From Letharia columbiana (lineage: Eukaryota > Ascomycota > Lecanoromycetes > Lecanorales > Parmeliaceae), in contig NW_023501036.1 of the NCBI RefSeq assembly GCF_014066305.1, forward strand, positions 1,685,501-1,749,500: a stretch of DNA of 64,000 nucleotides, read 5' to 3'. This document shows, one piece after another, positions 44,793 to 56,134 of this stretch. A program made the position numbers and the translations under genes. Within the stretch, counting starts at the first letter, position 1, and each line of letters opens with the position of its first letter. Below the pieces are notes generated by a model. That model did no database searches, had not been told where the DNA came from, and worked only from the letters and a program-made list of their open reading frames with translations.

Positions 44793-45365
44793 GGCGACGA
44801 GGGAACTGCGGGCGGTTCGTTCTTCAGCAGCGCCGAAGGATTGATTATCGAGAAGGAGCAGAGAGGAAGGGGATGGGTTCAACGCGTGCATGCATAGGAT
44901 GTTGGCAAACTCGGAAAGCGAAGAGGAGGATATACCCCGTCTCGTTTGAGACTGAGACATGGTTTTTCGCATTCTGGACCGATTTTCATCCTTTTTTTTA
45001 AACTTGGGATTGAGCATAGACAGACAGACAGACAGGCAGACAGACAAAATTCCTACTCATCATTCTACCCATACGTTTCGTGTTTTTTACTTATTGTGCA
45101 CTCTTGGCGTGTGCCACGTTGCCCGTGTAGGATGGATCTTCGCTGCAGGGTTTTGATAGTTGTGCTCCCCATACGAAGTCAACGTTATCTTCGGTGACGG
45201 GTCCGTAGCCGTGTCATAGTCTGCGGGGGATTAGGGGCCAAAGCAAACTCGATCGGCGAATCGACCGCGGCGAAACTGGCATGTAATGGGAGCTGAGTTG
45301 AACCGAGAGGAGGATAGTCTATGTACCGATCGCACTCAGCTATGAGAGCTGGGGCTCTAGCATGA
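44793..45365. other. Convergent intergenic with (AGAC)n microsatellite
   Basis: A tetranucleotide AGAC repeat lies at about 45018-45046. No gene is recognised. Confidence 0.6.
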
Positions 45366-47428
45366 TCATGCATTGCCAACGATCCCACCCACCGCGTTCG
45401 CCAGCCCGGAAAACAGAACACCTTGCAACACAGCGTCTCCCTCGGCAGCAGTCCACTGCCCAGCATCGACCAATCTCTTCTTCCAAGTCTCCTTCTCATG
45501 CTCCTTCAATTCCTCCCACCTCTTCGCCTCATGCTCGCCCTCAATCACCTCATTCGATTTCCTTAGCTCCGCCGACAAAGCAGTCTCTCCTCCTTCAGCA
45601 GGTGAATGCTTGACGATGATATTTGTTCCGTCGTTTCCATTGTCCGAGGTATCACCGCCCAAATCCCTTCTCTTGAGAAGGTCTCGTAGACCCAGCTTCT
45701 TCTGCACCTTTGCCGCTGCGCTCTCGACCACGTGTAATGGTGTCTGTACGGCTTCCGAAGCTGCACTCAGCGACGTCTTTACAGCCTCCGAGGTAACTTT
45801 GGCGTGCGAGCTTGCAGCACTTACGTAGCCGTCCTCAAACATGTATGGTCTGGCAATCCACGAGTGGATTGGCTTGCTGAGCCATCCTTTTGCGCCCAAG
45901 TACTCTGGTGTGCCACCTCTTATCTCTGTGAACGCTTGTAGGAAGAAAGCCCCAATGGCGATGGCTAAGAGGGCGACAAAGGTAGAGATGGTGTTCTGGG
46001 CGACACTACTGCGGACAGGGGCCTTGAGGAGATAGTGCGCTGGCTGATCTTTGGGAGGTGGACTTGGATGCGGCGTCAAGGGTAGGGTGTGCACGACGCA
46101 GGTATTTGCGATAGATGTAGAGGCGAGCTTAAGGTATTGAGGTGGTGTAGAATTCCAAGGTGTTCCTGGCGGGTTGAACGTGGAGAAAGCGAGCGAGGTG
46201 ATAGAGGTTGGGTGGACAGAGGGAAGGAAGCTGTGAGGGCGAAATTTGACCTTGCCGTAGGGCGAGGATGTGAAACGGTCGACGGTCAAGAGAGTAATGG
46301 AGGTGTCGGCGCCAGCAATGGCAATGGCGTGTTGATCTATTTGTGAGTAGGAAGCAGTGGGAAGGAGAGCGACGGACATGGCCGTGGCAGATTTGATCTT
46401 TTTCTGAAGGCTTTTGCGGAGTATGATCACGCCGGAGATTTCGAGCAAGAGCAGCTCCGCGCCTTTGCTGTTGATCCTGTTCTGGAGGAGAAGTAGGAGA
46501 GTAGGAGTGAGGAAGCGCAGGCAGCGGAACTTGGGCCGAGCCTTGTTCGAAGCGAAGGCGTCTGGGTGAGGAGTACCATGTATATTCTGAATGCTCTGTT
46601 GTGTACCATTGTCTTTCTTGCTGTAGTCCACCTCTGTGACGTAGACCTCGTAGTCTGTGCAGTAGGCGACTCGGAATTTGCCCTCCTGTTGGCCGTCGTC
46701 TCGTTCAAGGCCAATGATGTCCACATCTGCAGCTTCTTGCTTCTCTTCAAGCTTGATCCGGCCCCTGATGTCACTAGATCCTGGTCTGCTGGTGTCCGCA
46801 GCGAACAACACGATCTCCCCCACTGGCGCCAGCCCAGTAGCCACTGCTCCTAATCTAGGACCGTTGTCCTTCTTCTTTTTCGACAGCCTCAGCACCCTTT
46901 GGAACGTTTCCTTCGTCTTGGAATTACTCGGTGCAAACAACGAGGCCTTTCCCAACGCCTTGGTCTCCCCTTGGTATGCTGTAGGCTTTCCTTTCTTCGA
47001 GTCTTCTCCATCTCCGCCCGTCTTTCGCCGAGGGGGATATTCTAGCAAGAAAGATCTCAGATGCTCGTTCTTACCTCTCTGCTGCTCGGCAATCGAGGAA
47101 TTGATGCCTGCAAAAGCTGTCGCCCACTGCTCCGTAGATTGCGCGTAGGATAAGGATGTGACCGAGTCTTCGTCGCGCGAAAGGTCGATGTCGACGATTT
47201 CTGACAACTCTGTTTTTTGAGAGGTATTGAGCAGCGTCTATCGAGACTAACGTAAGCACAGTCCTTGTACACCAATAGCTTACCCACTATTTTGTTCCCC
47301 ACTCCGCTCCGTCCTTCTCCTCCACCTCCGCCAACGAGCAGAAAATCGCTGTTCTGCGGGTCGAAGTCGGCCGCATAGAGGGGGTAAGTCAAGGTGATCT
47401 TAGCGCAGGGTAACGGAGGGGGAGCCAT
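45366..47428 (-). CDS. SEC12: Sec12, Sar1 guanine-nucleotide exchange factor
   Basis: ER membrane protein that loads Sar1 with GTP and so starts COPII coat assembly. Exons 47428-47288 and 47237-45366 (50-base intron) give 670 residues. The N-terminus has the Sec12 K-loop region: YPLYAADFDPQNSDFLLVGGGGGEGRSGVGNKITLL, then EIVDIDLSRDEDSVTSLSYA, typical of the divergent seven-bladed propeller. The intron ends were chosen so that NKI joins TLL, the conserved reading. Propeller repeats continue (RCLRFLTPTLLLLLQNR, SVHPTSITSLAFS). A single membrane helix (NTISTFVALLAIAIGAFFLQAF) sits near residues 460-482. The ~185-residue C-terminal tail would be lumenal and contains amphipathic, charged helices. 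Confidence 0.9.
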
Positions 47429-47845
47429 CAGATAGATAGAGAGGCAAAGGGTGAAGAAAGCGAAGGATTTAAAGGATATATCTGCAAGATTTGGGGAAGA
47501 TCTTCTTTATTGGGTGCTTTTTGCAGAAGCCAGGTTACCAGGCCGAGAGTCGCAGATCTTAGGCCAACTTCTACACAGGTATCATCTAGACCAACACCAG
47601 ACATGATCTACATTGAAATTCTTCCTCCACATGGTCAACATCGAGGTCAGGTACTCGGCACCGTCTTCTCGGAATTCTGTCCTTTTCATTGACCCATAAA
47701 GCCTACCGGACGGCCAAGACAATGGTACAGAAGTGGAGAGCTAGATACAAAGAAGACCGGTCATAGTACACCATGTCTGATCAAATGTTGATGTGATCGC
47801 ATATCATCATTCAACAGCAAGTCCGTCTCCCGCGTTAGATCATCA
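47429..47845. other. Intergenic, SEC12 upstream
   Basis: SEC12 promoter and 3' region of the methyltransferase gene. No other feature seen. Confidence 0.5.
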
Positions 47846-48896
47846 TCACATCAGCTTCCTCGCTATCACAAATTGGACACGGATGAAAGCACGCGCATCC
47901 GGTCTCATTACCTCCTCTTGTACCTTTCGACAAAGCCCCCTCACATCCTCTTCTTTCCACCCCAGATGCTTCGTCAGTAGTCGCAGACTCACAGCCTCCA
48001 AACCCTCTAATACCGCTATCATTGCCATCTTCCCAGTCAGCTTTTTTCGCGGATCCGGATCATATGTACCCAGCGGAATTTCGAATACCCTGGTCTTTGC
48101 CACACTGAGACCAGCGTTGTCAAACATGGGCTTCTTCAAGTGATCCAGATCGAGTGGCCTTCCAGACATGTCAGCCGCCGATCGAATAGCACCATTGAAG
48201 ATGCTGGTATTCGAGTTTGAGGTCTCCCTTTTATATTGTATGGGACCGGGATCGGCGATCTCGAACGAGCCGCCTGGCTTAAGATTCTTAGATACTTCAG
48301 CATAAATTGCGCCCCAGTTCGCAAAAGCGCCAGATAGATTGCGCATGTGTATGAAGTCGAAAGGCTCATTATAGGCCCATTCGTTTTGCGCGTCGTCGAG
48401 CTCGAAGTAGACGTTGAGAGGGGCGCTGGGAGGTTGAAAGGCATTCGTGATGTCTGTAGCAATGATCTCGGCATTTGGGAAGCGCTCCGCAATGGCTGTT
48501 GCCCAGTCTCCGGTTCCGGTACCGATGTCGAGGATCCGTTTTGCAGACCGTGGGATGAGGCCCCAGGTCAATTGGTCGTCAAGGGCGGGCATGTAGGCTT
48601 GATGGGCGATGGCAAGGCGAGTCTGTTCGGGTTCGTCATTGGGCATGTAATAATCCTCGCTGCAATAGCGTCTGCCGTTCTCAAAGTGTTCCTCGACAAG
48701 GCTACGGGTGATAGATCTGGTGGAATGCCTGAACAAATTAGAACATGTAAAACAACACAAGACTATTGGAGAAAAAAGCTCACTTGGACACCTCGGAATG
48801 TTCTGGCTCAGATGAAGTTCTGGGGATGCCTTCATCCGTAGGCTCGTCATCTTTCGACGCCGTTTCTTGGTCATCTACCTCTATATGTTGATCCAT
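47846..48896 (-). CDS. LaeA-like SAM-dependent methyltransferase
   Basis: Class I methyltransferase of the large LaeA-like family of filamentous fungi; LaeA itself governs secondary metabolism, but most paralogs have unknown substrates. Exons 48896-48784 and 48728-47846 give 331 residues. After an acidic N-terminus (MDQHIEVDDQETASKDDEP) comes the family block FENGRRYCSEDYYMPNDEPEQTRLAIAHQAYM. SAM motif I is RILDIGTGTGDWATAIAERFPNAEIIATDI near residue 100. Then follow PFDFIHMRNLSGAFANWGAIYAEVSKNLKPGGSFEIAD and a C-terminal LTKHLGWKEEDVRGLCRKVQEEV. The frame is intact and the splice junction restores SKHSTRSITRSLVEEHF. It is not part of a visible biosynthetic cluster. Confidence 0.88.
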
Positions 48897-49818
48897 AAGT
48901 AGTGGAGTCGACCTCAATGCAGCCTCGAAACTTTTCGGATTTAGAAAAAGGAAAGGGACAGAGATAACGCACTTAATGGTAGCGACCCGGGGCTGCACAG
49001 AGGAGCATTATAGACAATGAACGGATAAGCGAATGTATGGTCTATGAAGGATGCATGCAAAAATATAACAAACTAGGAAGGGACAAATCACCAATGAGAG
49101 AAGGAGATGAGACAGGAGAGTGTGAGTACAGGGACAAAGGCTGACCTATGAAAGATGAGAGCATCTCTTTTTCGAACGATGTAACGGGACGTCCTCGGGT
49201 AACTTTGGAGAAGGTTTTCTTCGAGGCGATTCTGGATCTACAGCTACTGCATGTACGCTGGTGGCATGGCCTGCAGTAGCTTCAGTAACGGCCAAACGAA
49301 GGCCTGGCCTACCTAAGGTAATCCCTCGCCTTGGCTTGGTCCACCAATTTCAGTGGTTGAATTTTGATCGTAAGGCATACTTCGAATCTCTCGCTGTGAC
49401 GCGGTTTCTCTACAACAACCAGAGATAGTGATGAGGTGGTGTAAACCAAAGAAAAGACACCTCGGAATCTCGGATCAATAGTAGGATGGAGAGCATTCTA
49501 CAACAATATTTGACACATCGCCTAAGCGCGCTCGTCGCTTAGGCTAGATTGAACGGCTGAACCAGAGTCTCGGGTCAGGAACAAGGGTTTCATCCATCTC
49601 CTCAAACATAGTGTGCTGTTAGAGTGACGATAGCCAATGGCTTTCTCTGGAGCAGATGTTTCCTCTTCCTTCGTTCCACATCACGTACTCTTGCGGACGA
49701 TTGTCGTGGCTAGCCGCCCAACGATTCGGCTCCCCTCAGGATCGCAATGCAGGGGTATATAACCGCAATGCAGTACAGCACAGCGCTGCGTTCCGGCCCA
49801 TCCATAGCAGCGGTTGAA
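48897..49818. other. Intergenic, no gene seen
   Basis: Methyltransferase upstream region and GlyRS 3' region. No gene or repeat recognised. Confidence 0.5.
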
Positions 49819-51977
49819 TCAGTCGGTCTCTTGCTGTGTGAACTCTGGCAATTCCTCCTGCACATCCGCCCACGTCTTCTGGCCATCCACAAGGCTTCGG
49901 ATTGCTGCACATATCGTGTCCTCATCCGATCGCACTTGTTTCGTACTATCACGATCTCGAAGGGTAAATGTACTATCCTTGACTGACTGGAAGTCTACTG
50001 TGATACCAAGAGGTGTACCAAGCTCGTCGTTTCTCGAATAGCGTTTGCCGATACTTGCCGAAGAGTCGTCGACACGGTTGGAAATGCCAAGCCGACGCAG
50101 CTTCTGGCCTAGGCGGTCCACCAATGGCTTGAAATCTTGGTGACCGGACAATGGGACCAGAAGAACTTTTGTGGGTGCAATCGGTGGCGGTAAAGAGAGC
50201 ACCTATAAGAATTGTTAGGTTTTAGTTCGTGTGTATAGGGGGGAACACAACATACGCCTCTCTCTTCGTTGCCTTCTCTAGACCAATAAACGTGCTCCAG
50301 CAAACTGTAGAGTATTCTGCCAATACCAAACGCCGGTTCGATGACGTTTGGCGTATATTCGCGAGTGTGCTCTACCCTAGTACGCTTCTCGATCTTGACT
50401 AGATCTTGGTCGATTTCGACATTACCGTCGCCAACACCAGGGACATTAACCTCGATTTTGCCAGTCTTTGCAAGGTCGATTGACAATTTCTCGCGCATAT
50501 CTTGGGTCAATGCATCAACCGCAGCTTCGACGGTCTTGCCATCCTTCTTAAATTTGGGGCCAAATTTCTTTTTGTCCAAGTCTACTTGCCATTCTTCGAT
50601 ATGTAATGGCTCATTTCGTGTCTCCCTGACACATAGAGGCGCACCCGTCTTTTTCGAATGGACCGTAAGATCGTAGGCACTTCGATCAGCGCAGCCCACA
50701 CACTCAATCCAGCCGTAGCTTGTTAGTATCTCCGCATCCCAACAGTCAGCGGCATAATGTGCCATTTCGTTGGCCATGTGCTGTCTGAAACGCATCTTCT
50801 TTGCGTCGACACCGATTCGCACCAGAAACTGATATATTCTCGCAATAAAATAGCCCAAGGTCTCACTATCCACTGTGCCTGAAGCAACAGCTTCGCCAAT
50901 CGTCATTTGGGTAACATTTGTGCGGCCTGATAATTGCACCTTGCGATCCAAGAGACCAACGGTAACCGTTTTGACTTCAGAAAACCGTGGGTGCTTTTTG
51001 CCACCCTCCGGGTCCACATAATGTTCTATTTCTGCCATCAAGAATTCTCTGACTCGAAGTAGACCGGCTCTTGGCGATATTTCGTTACGGAAGGACTTGC
51101 CAATGCAGGCAGAAGCAAAAGGCATGGATTGCTGGTTGAATTCGAGCAATTTCTGGAAAGTGAGGAATTGGCCCTGAGCCGTCTCCGGTCTGAGGTAGCC
51201 GGCAAGGTTGCTGCTAGGGCCGATTGAGGTTTGAAACATTAGGTTGAAGGCCACTGGAGGTAGCACATCACCACCGGTTGTAGGATTCTTGATATTGTAT
51301 TTGGTGATGAGAAGTCCAAGCTCATCACCACCATAGTTGTCTATCTTGGCCAGTACCTCTTCATACTCCTGGATCACAGCGTCGTCTAGCTTTATAGCCT
51401 TGGTATCTTTGGTTTTCCTCTTCTTCTTGGCTTCCTTCTCTTCATCGACTTCAACTTTCTGGCCGCGAGCTTCCTTGTCACCCTTCAGTCTTGACTCAAG
51501 CACCTCCTCAACCAAGTGATCCGCTCGAAATATTTCACCAGTCTTGGGATCCTTGCACATCCAGTCTGCGAACTTGTCCACGTGGCCGCTCGTTTTCAGC
51601 ACCTCATGGGGCGTTAGCATTGTGCAATCGACTTCAAGCATGTCCTCCTCCAGCACGAAATGTTTTCGCCATGTGTCAACGATGTTTGCTTGCAATGCAC
51701 AGCCTGGCGGGCCATAGTCGTAAAGACCAGAAATACCACCATAGACCTCGAACGCTGGGGTGAAGAAAAGTCGACGTCGAAGCAGGGAATCCAGCTGTGA
51801 ACGATCGAACGGCTGGCCAGTCTTCGTAGTAGTGGTGGCCATGACGGGCTCAATTCTCCGCACCTGATACCTTAGATTGGCAACCGTTGCAGAGAATGTT
51901 CTAGAGGTAGATGAGTCGAATTTGGGAAAGACTTTGCATGCACTGAGAAGGCGTGAAGGTCCACGGAGCGAGCGCAT
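49819..51977 (-). CDS. GRS1: Glycyl-tRNA synthetase, cytosolic/mitochondrial
   Basis: Class II alpha2 aminoacyl-tRNA synthetase charging tRNA-Gly. Exons 51977-50256 and 50202-49819 give 701 residues. The family is clear: LLRRRLFFTPAFEVYGGISGLYDYGPPGCALQANIVD, then TSGHVDKFADWMC, LRPETAQGQFLTFQKLLEFN, GKSFRNEISPRAGLLRVREF (motif 2), AYDLTVHSKKTGAPL, and motif 3 VIEPAFGIGRILYSLLEHVYW. The anticodon-binding domain follows (PTKVLLVPLSGHQDFKPLVDRLGQKLRRLGI .. GISNRVDDSSASIGKRYSRNDELGTPLGITVD). A Lys/Glu-rich insertion (EEKEAKKKRKTKDTKA) is fungal-typical. The first 45 residues (MRSLRGPSRLLSACKVF..) form a mitochondrial presequence; the in-frame ATG at 51842 starts MATTTTKTGQPFDRSQL and would give the cytosolic form. 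Confidence 0.97.
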
Positions 51978-52650
51978 GTACTTTTAAATGTTTCGAAAGC
52001 GAGCCTTGAACAGTCATAAGAGCTCATTGTGAGTCAAAACTATTCACTCGAGACCCTGTGTAATGCTGCGGAATTTTAATACGTTACCGTACTCGTAAGA
52101 TACGGTAAGCTTTTCCTTCCCGTATAAATCGCTCCTCTCCAAGACCAGGCCATGCCGAGAAAAGATGACCGGTGCCCATATCTAAATTACCACTTGCCTA
52201 GCAATTGAGCTTGGGAAATACGAGTCAGTGGTGACGGTGCTTCAAGCGGTTAGAAAAGTTCGATTTCCTGGGCTGCGGCATTTTCACATACCACAATTGA
52301 GACATAAAGCTGGACCAATGCTTTCTTCGCAAGCTCTATATGTGTCTCATTAGGAGCGTTGGAAACTGAAGAATCTTTTCTTTCGGTCTTGAATGTCGAT
52401 ATTTCAGGGGCTTGTAATATGTTGACTGCCACCTTTCTGGCACCACATCTGTGTTCATCTCGCATTGATCATCGAACAGCATGCAAGGTAACCTAGCTTC
52501 ATTGCATTATTTGTACATTTTTCAACCGTCTGCGAGCCTATGGTAAACCAAATGGGCGCACCACCTAGCAAAAATCCTGACAGGAAAGCAAGCTTATGTA
52601 ACAGATCCACAGACATTCAGTACCTCACTCCATCAACCGGTGTCCTTACT
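51978..52650. other. Intergenic, GlyRS upstream
   Basis: No gene recognised. Confidence 0.5.
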
Positions 52651-53112
52651 CTACTGCTTCTCCTCCTCTTCATCCTCCTCCTCGTGTCCAGCCGTCATCC
52701 CTGAACTGTGCGCCAACATCGCCAAGGCCCGGGTCCCAACATGGACCAAGCTCTGAATGTGGTCATGGTTCATACCCGCCTCTAGAAAGAACATATATGA
52801 ACAACACTATCTTTGCAAGATCACACCAAAGACAGACTTACTTGCGATGTTTGCGAATTGCTGCATTGTCGCGTGATGGTGTGGGTCCTGGGCGAATCTC
52901 GAGTGCGCATGCTGTGGGGCCACAGCTCCCTTCTTTTTCGCGCCAGCTGCTCCGTCAGGCTTCTTAGTGACTTGGCCAGCGGTGCCGTTTGGCTGAGCTT
53001 GACCTTGGCCAGGCCTTTGGGGCTGCCCTGGTTGCTTTTTCGATTGTTGTGGGCTCGGGGTGTTTGGGTCTAGATTTCCTCGTCGGGGTCGTGTACCCTT
53101 CTCCTTTACCAT
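52651..53112 (-). CDS. Small Gln/Pro/Gly-rich protein with acidic tail, unknown
   Basis: Not recognised. Exon 53112-52842 encodes MVKEKGTRPRRGNLDPNTP, a disordered QSKKQPGQPQRPGQGQAQPNG segment, and a short putative helical part, HAHSRFAQDPHHHATMQQFANIA. After a 60-base intron (gtaagt..ttctag) exon 52781-52651 adds AGMNHDHIQSLVHVGTRALAMLAHSSGMTAG and ends in a run of Glu/Asp, Lys, Gln. The total from this ATG is 133 residues. The start is uncertain: upstream lies a Gln-rich frame (MSNQFNQRGQGAGGYGQSP plus polyQ) in another phase that could be a 5' exon. Confidence 0.6.
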
Positions 53113-53173
53113 CTTGACTGGCCGCGTCTGGTGTGTTTTGAACGCTACCGGCTCCTGGTCTCTGTTATTATTG

Positions 53174-53204
<31 letters not shown>

Positions 53205-54019
53205 TGTGGTTGTCCGCCGCCGTACGGGCTCTGACCGTAACCTCCGGCTCCCTGGCCCCGTTGATTGAATTGGTTACTCATACTGTGCAGGTGAACCTTT
53301 GGGAGACTGAGTGTAGGTATTGTGTGGGGAATCCGCTTTGTTTGGATGCTGGAAGAAGACTGCAGATTTTGGGGCCCTTTGGGAGGGAAATTATATTCAG
53401 TCTTCCCAGCCCCTTTCACTGACTCTCTGGTGGATGAAGCATTTTTACAGTGGCGCACCAACACAGCTAGCTACTCGTAAGTTGATATTGGCGGACTGTG
53501 TAAATACTCAAGCTTTGCACCGCTTAGACTCGCTTAAATCGGGTGTATACGTGAGTCAGCATTCGCTTGTTCACAATGCGATGCACCAAAGATGCCAGAA
53601 AAGAATTCTTTCTTATCATATTCCTGAGCTCTTTCTGTTGTCACCTTATGCTATTGTCTTAGCGGGATCGATTCAGCGCAAGTCAAATTTTGGCTTCTTA
53701 GCGAGCCCAGATTCAAAGCTCTAGTCTTGGACAGCTGCTTTACAACTGTACCTTATAACATATCTGCGAGCCGGCCCAAAACCCAACCTTTCAGCTCCGG
53801 CCAACTACTGCTTTTTGGCTGAGGCGAGCGAGGCTGAGTACTATCAAGAATCATGCAAGCTCGCCTGGTGTGGAGCCTCGAAGTCGGCTAGACTCTGGGA
53901 CTGTCGCGTTTGCTTTTTTGCATATTGATCTCAGCCTTGGAGTTCAATTATAGCGGCAGGGCTGTGTTTGCTGTCCTGGGGTTGGCCCGTCTCTGTTATA
54001 TACCCTCCAATACTCTCCC
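53113..54019. other. Intergenic / possible 5' part of the Gln-rich gene
   Basis: Contains the CAG/CAA tract (separate entry) within an open stretch starting at an ATG at about 53282 on the minus strand. The remainder shows no gene. Confidence 0.45.
53165..53207. repeat. CAG/CAA (polyglutamine-type) trinucleotide tract
   Basis: On the minus strand about twelve CAG/CAA codons follow MSNQFNQ..GGGQPQ and end directly in two TAA codons. The plus strand shows it as ttattattgttgttgttgctgctg and further ctg repeats. Such tracts vary in length between strains. Confidence 0.85.
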
Positions 54020-54490
54020 TTGTCTAGCCAATCTGGTACTGCCGGTGCAAAGCAATTAAATCTACTCAACCTTTGTCTCCCACTCATATTGAACCACCCA
54101 CCAGCTTCAACTTCACCTCTTATAGTAAAGGCCAGCCTCATCTCTGGCGCCGTCAGCGGCCTGATCAGCGGCGTCAGCGGCCTTGTCAGCGGCAACGCCA
54201 ACGACCAGAACTTCCGCAACGGCTGGACGCAACAAAACATCGGAACAGTGACCGCCGCGAACCCAAAGAAGAATGTCATCATCGTCTTTCCGCCTCACGA
54301 CCAGAACCTCCAAGGTACCAAATACCAGCAACTCGTCTGCAAAACACCCACACAGACTCTCAGCTATGACTGCTATATCTTCGATTCTGGGGATTTCACG
54401 CTCAAGGGGGACGGGGGCTATTTGAATTGGGCGTTTGCGGGGAACTTCACGAGGAATGGGAATAAGCTTACTTTCAAGCCATGTACATGA
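54020..54490 (+). CDS. Hypothetical protein, 5' end unresolved
   Basis: Not recognised. An open frame without an ATG runs from 54020; coding character is best from about 54130. It shows a short repeat SGAVSGLISGVSGLVSGN, then NDQNFRNGWTQQNIGTVTA, NVIIVFPPHDQNLQGTKYQQLVCKT, YDCYIFDSGDFTLKGDGGYLNWAFAGNFTRNG and a final KLTFKPCT. Three cysteines and an NFT site suggest a small secreted beta-rich protein. A first exon with signal peptide would have to lie upstream, with a splice near 54125 (ttatag). None was found with certainty. Confidence 0.45.
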   Translation: MSSQSGTAGAKQLNLLNLCLPLILNHPPASTSPLIVKASLISGAVSGLISGVSGLVSGNANDQNFRNGWTQQNIGTVTAANPKKNVIIVFPPHDQNLQGTKYQQLVCKTPTQTLSYDCYIFDSGDFTLKGDGGYLNWAFAGNFTRNGNKLTFKPCT

Positions 54491-56134
54491 AGGTCACGTG
54501 CGTTATCATAATGGGCTGAGGGAATTCGGGTGGGGGTGTTAGCGGTGGAGAACTAGCTCTGGGAGAGTACACCCAGAGGAAGGAAGGAGATGCGGGGAGA
54601 AAGAAGATGTTGCTACTGAGTGTACATAGTCTTCGAGATCTCTTAAGGCATCGTCATCCAGCAATGCAGGAGCCAAAATCAGTTGTCACTGTCGAATGAT
54701 TCCCCAATTCCTAGGCACATTCGAGACTTCAATGCCCAGAATTCATGAACACATCACACCACGAAGACTGAGGATTGACTATCGCGTCAGGTTCGTTCTC
54801 CTTTTCATGCTACACATGGCATTGCACATATAAAGCGCCTGTACTCCCGAGTGTGGTGCGTGAGCAACAATAAATCTCCAGGATACTGAAGGTGTGTCGG
54901 ATGCTCACGGCCAGGTTAGAATTACCCACGATCATGAGCAGGTCTGCTTCTTACATCAACCCTTTAATTGTCTATCTGACCTGGCAAAGACTGGGATGCT
55001 TTTTTCTTTTTAGTCTATACATTGGCCGAGCTTCTCTGTGCCGCGTTCGCCTGCCCTATCTTGCGTCTCTGTGCATGAGCTTTCTCGATTGAGAATATCC
55101 TTTTCACATGGGGTGCGGTATTCCCAGTCCATGGCAAGGGTTGATTCGAAAGAACAGCTCCAAACGAAACCGACTTACTGGCAAGTACTGTTGCTATGAT
55201 CATAGCCAGCCATACCTGCATCCAAAGTCGATCATATCGATCTGGACTCTACTTATCTTAGTTGCGCCGTTCAATCTCAGGCTTCACTTAGGGTCTTGGA
55301 GCCTTGTACCGTGCAGTTGGATGGCATGAAGACGAATGGAAAATGCACCTATGCAGGGACCGTCCTAAATCAGGCCTTGATGGAGTGCACGTTTTCGACT
55401 TCGAAGTTGGTAAAGTCTGTGAATGTCACAGCGATCAAGTCAGCGAAAAATAGAGATGGTACAAAAATATGGACAATATCATTAGCATCTTGTTTTGCTC
55501 CTCTTGAGTTATGCTAGAAGAATGTCTGTCGAATTTGAGGCATCGTGAAAATTGGACGATGTATGGGTAAGCATGCCAAGAAATTGCAGCAACTATGTGC
55601 GCTGGATGGTGATTCTGTTGGCGGTGAGACCGTAGCAGTGAATTCTCAATAATGGGAATAAAATCTTTTGGCATGAAGTGCCAGATAGCGATGCACAATC
55701 AACGTAAAGCCAGATATCTCCATGCTCTTTGATCATGACAGGGCCTAACGCTGCTCCATACACGTACTTTAGATCGGAAACAGACGCCGGTATACATATT
55801 CGAAGCACTGGTAAATGGACTGGCAGCTGACAGTGGCCAGACGAGTGATACTTCCTTGATTTGACTCTACCATGGGTTCCTGCGTGGAGTGGCTGAGGAT
55901 GGCGGACATTTCCGTTGATGAGTCTCATTTTCCTGAAATGATGACGTTCAAATAATGGTTCAAATCAAGCAAACAATCCTGGAGCAAGTCAACCATCCCA
56001 TCCAGCATGCTTCAGTATCTTGAGAATGATTAAATTTGAAGAGAGAGCGTTCATTGTTTAGAAGAATTTCTTAAAAGGAAGAAAGAGGCCTGCATTTTCT
56101 CCACCGAGGCATATGCAGCTAGAGCGCGCTAGAC
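54491..56134. other. 1.6-kb region without a supported gene
   Basis: A short plus-strand frame at about 55296-55517 encodes a Cys-containing peptide (MKTNGKCTYAGTVLNQALMECTF..) that might be a terminal exon of a small secreted protein, but no start or signal peptide is found. Nothing else. Confidence 0.4.

Noticed and set aside
44036..45047. Two minus-strand frames of 237 and 306 codons opposite the Myb-like gene
   Set aside because: They are antisense shadows of GC-rich codon usage in the Myb-like protein; the sense frame contains a recognisable DNA-binding domain.
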